DNA from: an uncultured Methanobrevibacter sp.
Lineage (GTDB): Archaea; Methanobacteriota; Methanobacteria; Methanobacteriales; Methanobacteriaceae
Length of the DNA stretch: 64,000 bases
Reading direction: 5' to 3'
Assembly (NCBI RefSeq): GCF_902769175.1
Contig: NZ_CACXNW010000015.1
Coordinates: forward strand, 62,001-126,000
Position 1 is the stretch's first letter; the number at the start of each line of letters is the position of its first letter. Below the pieces are notes generated by a model. It made no database searches and was not told the DNA's origin. It worked only from the letters and a program-made list of their open reading frames with translations. The translations under genes were made by a program, and so were the position numbers. Shown here one piece after another: positions 63,207-64,000 of this stretch.

Positions 63207-63431
63207 TTAGAGAATTGCTTTTACTACAGGATCTAATACTTCATCCTCAGTAATTTCTTCAATGGAATCAACTTTAATTTGATTTCTTTTTATTCCATGT
63301 TTACTTCCGAAAATGGAATAAAGTTTTTCATAAATATCTTCTTCTTTGATTGCTTTGAATTCTTTAGTGAAAACTTGTGTTTCACTACCCATTACGAAGC
63401 TACCTTTAATTCTATAAATTTTTGTCATCAT
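63207..63431 (-). CDS. rplX: 50S ribosomal protein LX (L18a/L20a)
   Basis: A small archaeal ribosomal protein of the L18Ae type: MTKIYRIKGSFVMGSETQVFTKEFKAIKEEDIYEKLYSIFGSKHGIKRNQIKVDSIEEI. Either of the two adjacent ATG codons could start it; AGGA precedes them. 74 residues. Its position between aIF6 and prefoldin alpha is conserved among archaea. Confidence 0.93.
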   Translation of the reverse strand: MMTKIYRIKGSFVMGSETQVFTKEFKAIKEEDIYEKLYSIFGSKHGIKRNQIKVDSIEEITEDEVLDPVVKAIL

Positions 63432-63649
63432 AAGAATCCTTCCCTATAATACTATAATTAATCATCCATGTTATAGAGTAATCAAATATGCAATCATTAA
63501 ACAATTTTGATTAGCTTCAATTATCTATAATCAAACTATAATAATTAATTTATTAATCCAATAACTTATAACCAATTATTAATAACTTAAATTAATTGCA
63601 ATTAAATGATAATAAATCAATTAAACAACATATCCTAAACAATGATGAA

Positions 63650-64000
63650 TTAAAAATCACCGAAACCCAAGAAGCCTAAAGCCTCTTCAATTCTAGCCAT
63701 TTCAGGACCTGTAGTGTGCTCGCCAACCATAACACCGTTAGAGTTAGCAATGCCGCATGCACCTACAAGAGGCATTCCTTTGCATACAGTTCCAATATTG
63801 GCATCTACTTTAAAGAACTCTTCAACATGTTCAAGTTCATCAGATAAGGTATCCCTATGTAAAAGAGCACCTTGGTTTGTAACTATGCTTGCAGAACCTA
63901 CGATTTTAGATTCAGCAAATTGATAAATCTCAACAGGAACCTTTAAAGTATCTTCAATGACTTTAATGGTTTCTTCCTTAATGTTTGGACCTGCCATAGC
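63650..64000 (-). CDS. Translation initiation factor 6, C-terminal half (cut by window edge)
   Basis: An anti-association factor that binds the large ribosomal subunit. The visible 117 codons include VVTNQGALLHRDTLSDELEHVEEFFKVDANIGTVCKGMPLVGACGIANSNGVMVGEHTTGPEMARIEEALGFLGFGDF, the last repeats of the pseudo-fivefold aIF6 propeller. The family length is about 220 residues, so the N-terminal half lies beyond position 64000. It heads the cluster leading to LX, prefoldin alpha and ftsY; the 218-bp gap to LX is larger than the others. Confidence 0.93.
   Translation of the reverse strand, partial: AMAGPNIKEETIKVIEDTLKVPVEIYQFAESKIVGSASIVTNQGALLHRDTLSDELEHVEEFFKVDANIGTVCKGMPLVGACGIANSNGVMVGEHTTGPEMARIEEALGFLGFGDF

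Overview
The window is AT-rich archaeal DNA from a methanogen of the order Methanobacteriales, most likely a gut or rumen Methanobrevibacter. Supporting markers are a stand-alone methyltransferase subunit MtrA, a methanogenesis-marker-8 protein (DUF2099), archaeal MptE, Orc1/Cdc6, RtcB with archease, a CDC48/VAT ATPase, an archaeal FtsY/prefoldin/LX/aIF6 cluster, and large beta-helix adhesin-like proteins of the kind abundant in Methanobrevibacter. Most genes have their own Shine-Dalgarno site (AGGTG, GGAGG or GGTGAT) and are separated by long AT-rich spacers. No tRNA, rRNA, CRISPR array, transposase or prophage was recognised.

Layout. 1-7 kb: exported peptidase-like protein, phosphoglucosamine mutase, decayed VapBC toxin-antitoxin remnant, OB-fold protein, family-2 glycosyltransferase, ATP-dependent DNA ligase. 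7-16 kb: ThiC, a short-chain dehydrogenase, a CDF efflux gene broken by one stop codon, a MarR regulator, solitary MtrA, a universal stress protein, and the queC-queD-queE cluster for preQ0/archaeosine. 16-20 kb: methanogenesis marker 8, a 1-kb spacer full of hairpins, and cdc48. 21-34 kb: NADP-type secondary alcohol dehydrogenase, polyprenol/diacylglycerol kinase-like protein, tocopherol-cyclase-like protein, MTA phosphorylase, RtcB plus archease, a tiny exported peptide, cdc6, mptE and surE. 34-44 kb: three large adhesin-like genes, the middle one disrupted by two single-base deletions. 44.5-47 kb: an aldo/keto reductase and a metallophosphoesterase, each interrupted by one in-frame stop. 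47.5-53 kb: PLP aminotransferase, a GerW/DUF2953 pair, an acetolactate-synthase-like enzyme. 53-60 kb: two sodium:neurotransmitter-type symporters and an NhaC antiporter. 60.6-64 kb: ftsY, prefoldin alpha, ribosomal LX and aIF6 (cut by the window edge).

Most unusual content. (1) A tandem array of four ~131-bp units between cdc48 and marker 8, each carrying a near-perfect 19-bp hairpin and an AT palindrome; next to it lie hairpins that share a 7-nt loop but have different, still pairing stems. (2) A dispersed hairpin element abutting the stop codons of at least seven genes in one orientation. (3) Two candidate structured RNAs, at 25.9 and 30.1 kb. (4) Several genes damaged by one or two bases, which means either recent decay, phase variation or sequence errors. 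(5) Many unrelated intergenic tandem arrays, mostly with 44-54 bp periods.
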